Origin: Pseudomonadota bacterium
Lineage (GTDB): Bacteria > Pseudomonadota > Gammaproteobacteria > Arenicellales > UBA868
Length of the DNA stretch: 32,601 nt
Assembly (NCBI GenBank): GCA_016845525.1
Contig: JAERSQ010000096.1
Coordinates: 1 to 32,601 of the forward strand
Reading direction: 5' to 3'
The position numbers and the translations under genes were made by a program. Positions 31,970 to 32,601 of the stretch are shown here, piece by piece. Numbering within the stretch: the stretch's first letter is position 1; each line of letters begins with the position of its first letter. Below the pieces are notes generated by a model. That model had not been told where the DNA came from. It saw only the letters and a list, made by a program, of their open reading frames with translations, and did not search any database.

Positions 31970-32601
31970 ATGACTGACTCAACTGACCCCTCCCTGAAAT
32001 CCTGGCAGGACCTCGCGGCCCGTGAGTTGTCGGGTGACAAGCCTGAAGATTTGGAATGGGTTACGCCTGAGGGGATCCGGATCAAGCCGCTCTATACCCC
32101 GGATGACCTTGAAGACCTCGAGCATCAGGGAGGCCTGCCCGGCTTACCGCCCTATGTGAGAGGGCCGCGTGCCACGATGTATGCCGGACGTCCCTGGACC
32201 ATCCGCCAGTATTCCGGCTTTTCGACTGCAGAGGAGTCCAACGCCTTTTATCGGCGCAATCTTGCGGCGGGGCAAAGCGGGCTATCAGTGGCTTTTGATC
32301 TTGCAACCCATCGAGGTTATGACTCAGATCATCCGCGCGTCACCGGCGATATCGGTATGGCTGGTGTTGCAATTGATTCGGTCGAGGACATGCGGATTCT
32401 CTTTGAGGGCATTCCCCTCGACCAGATGTCCGTCTCCATGACCATGAACGGTGCCGTGACCCCCGTGCTGGCGATGTTTATCGTTGCCGGCGAGGAGCAG
32501 GGCGTGGACAAGGCAAGTCTTTCCGGAACGCTGCAGAACGATATCCTGAAAGAATTCATGGTACGCAATACCTATATTTATCCGCCGCAGGAGTCCATGC
32601 G
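31970..32601 (+). CDS. scpA: methylmalonyl-CoA mutase, large (catalytic) subunit, N-terminal part (partial)
   Basis: ATG 31970 has AAGGA a few bases upstream. The frame runs off the window after 210 codons of an expected about 700. Conserved parts are [20 protein letters not shown], then [20 protein letters not shown], then [20 protein letters not shown], then [18 protein letters not shown], then [19 protein letters not shown]. These form the substrate-binding TIM barrel of the B12-dependent mutase. The C-terminal cobalamin domain (DxHxxG) lies outside the window. It converts methylmalonyl-CoA to succinyl-CoA and probably shares a transcript with prpE. Confidence 0.95.
   Translation, partial: MTDSTDPSLKSWQDLAARELSGDKPEDLEWVTPEGIRIKPLYTPDDLEDLEHQGGLPGLPPYVRGPRATMYAGRPWTIRQYSGFSTAEESNAFYRRNLAAGQSGLSVAFDLATHRGYDSDHPRVTGDIGMAGVAIDSVEDMRILFEGIPLDQMSVSMTMNGAVTPVLAMFIVAGEEQGVDKASLSGTLQNDILKEFMVRNTYIYPPQESM

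Noticed and set aside
1-32601. CRISPR array, tRNA genes, phage or integrase genes
   Set aside because: No regularly spaced repeats, no tRNA cloverleaf or T-loop sequence, and no integrase, transposase or capsid-like protein was found by eye on either strand.

Overview
The window looks like a chromosomal segment of a free-living, probably marine or aquatic, gammaproteobacterium. The grounds are the 23S-5S tail of an rRNA operon, a Prc-type tail-specific protease, Ddl, AvtA, a GloA-type lactoylglutathione lyase, candidate FNR/ANR boxes and an aminoethylphosphonate-type transporter. No species is named, because no search could be run. No tRNA, CRISPR array, complete insertion sequence or phage gene was recognised.

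Layout. (1) 1-367: 3' end of 23S rRNA, 5S rRNA and a strong terminator. (2) 382-2500: two small leftward ORFs, a diverged second copy of the 5S terminator, and a divergent universal-stress-protein / Hsp20 pair. The intergenic region of that pair holds one perfect and one near-perfect FNR/ANR-type palindrome, each placed correctly for a class II promoter. (3) 2550-7320: a gene graveyard around a few intact genes. It holds a broken 3-methyladenine DNA glycosylase, an intact SLC13-type anion symporter, a beheaded EamA permease joined by ATGA overlaps to an intact lipase and a short ORF, an intact NAD(P)H-quinone-reductase-like flavoprotein, the tail of an aspartate/glutamate racemase, and the tail of an unrecognised protein. 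Two copies of a 53-bp direct repeat (47/53 identical) flank the region. (4) 7531-12694: a tightly coupled five-gene operon encoding a LolA-like periplasmic protein, two FtsX-type permeases, a LolD/MacB-type ATPase and a putative outer-membrane beta-barrel. This could be a complete inner-membrane-to-outer-membrane transport system and is the most attractive candidate for an undescribed system here. (5) 12787-16263: a small ORF, an EamA exporter, then a class IV aminotransferase followed by D-Ala-D-Ala ligase. (6) 16437-21349: a 2-aminoethylphosphonate-type ABC importer (binding protein, attenuator hairpin, ATPase, fused permease), followed by glyoxalase I and a CDKN3-like protein phosphatase. 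(7) 21355-24423: a HAD phosphatase facing left, and a GMC/choline-dehydrogenase-type oxidoreductase overlapping a Nudix hydrolase facing right. (8) 29825-24436: a leftward four-gene run of enoyl-CoA hydratase, MtnA, Prc and AvtA. (9) 30039 to the end: PrpE propionyl-CoA synthetase and the start of the methylmalonyl-CoA mutase large subunit.

How the genes work together. PrpE and the mutase fit propionate entry through the methylmalonyl-CoA route, and the divergent crotonase gene may belong to the same acyl-CoA metabolism. The class IV transaminase next to ddl may supply D-alanine to cell-wall synthesis. The aminoethylphosphonate importer has no PhnW, PhnX, PhnA/Y or C-P lyase gene nearby, so its substrate must be degraded by genes elsewhere or differ from prediction. 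Translational coupling by ATGA/TTGA overlaps is common, and several genes appear to use TTG or GTG starts.
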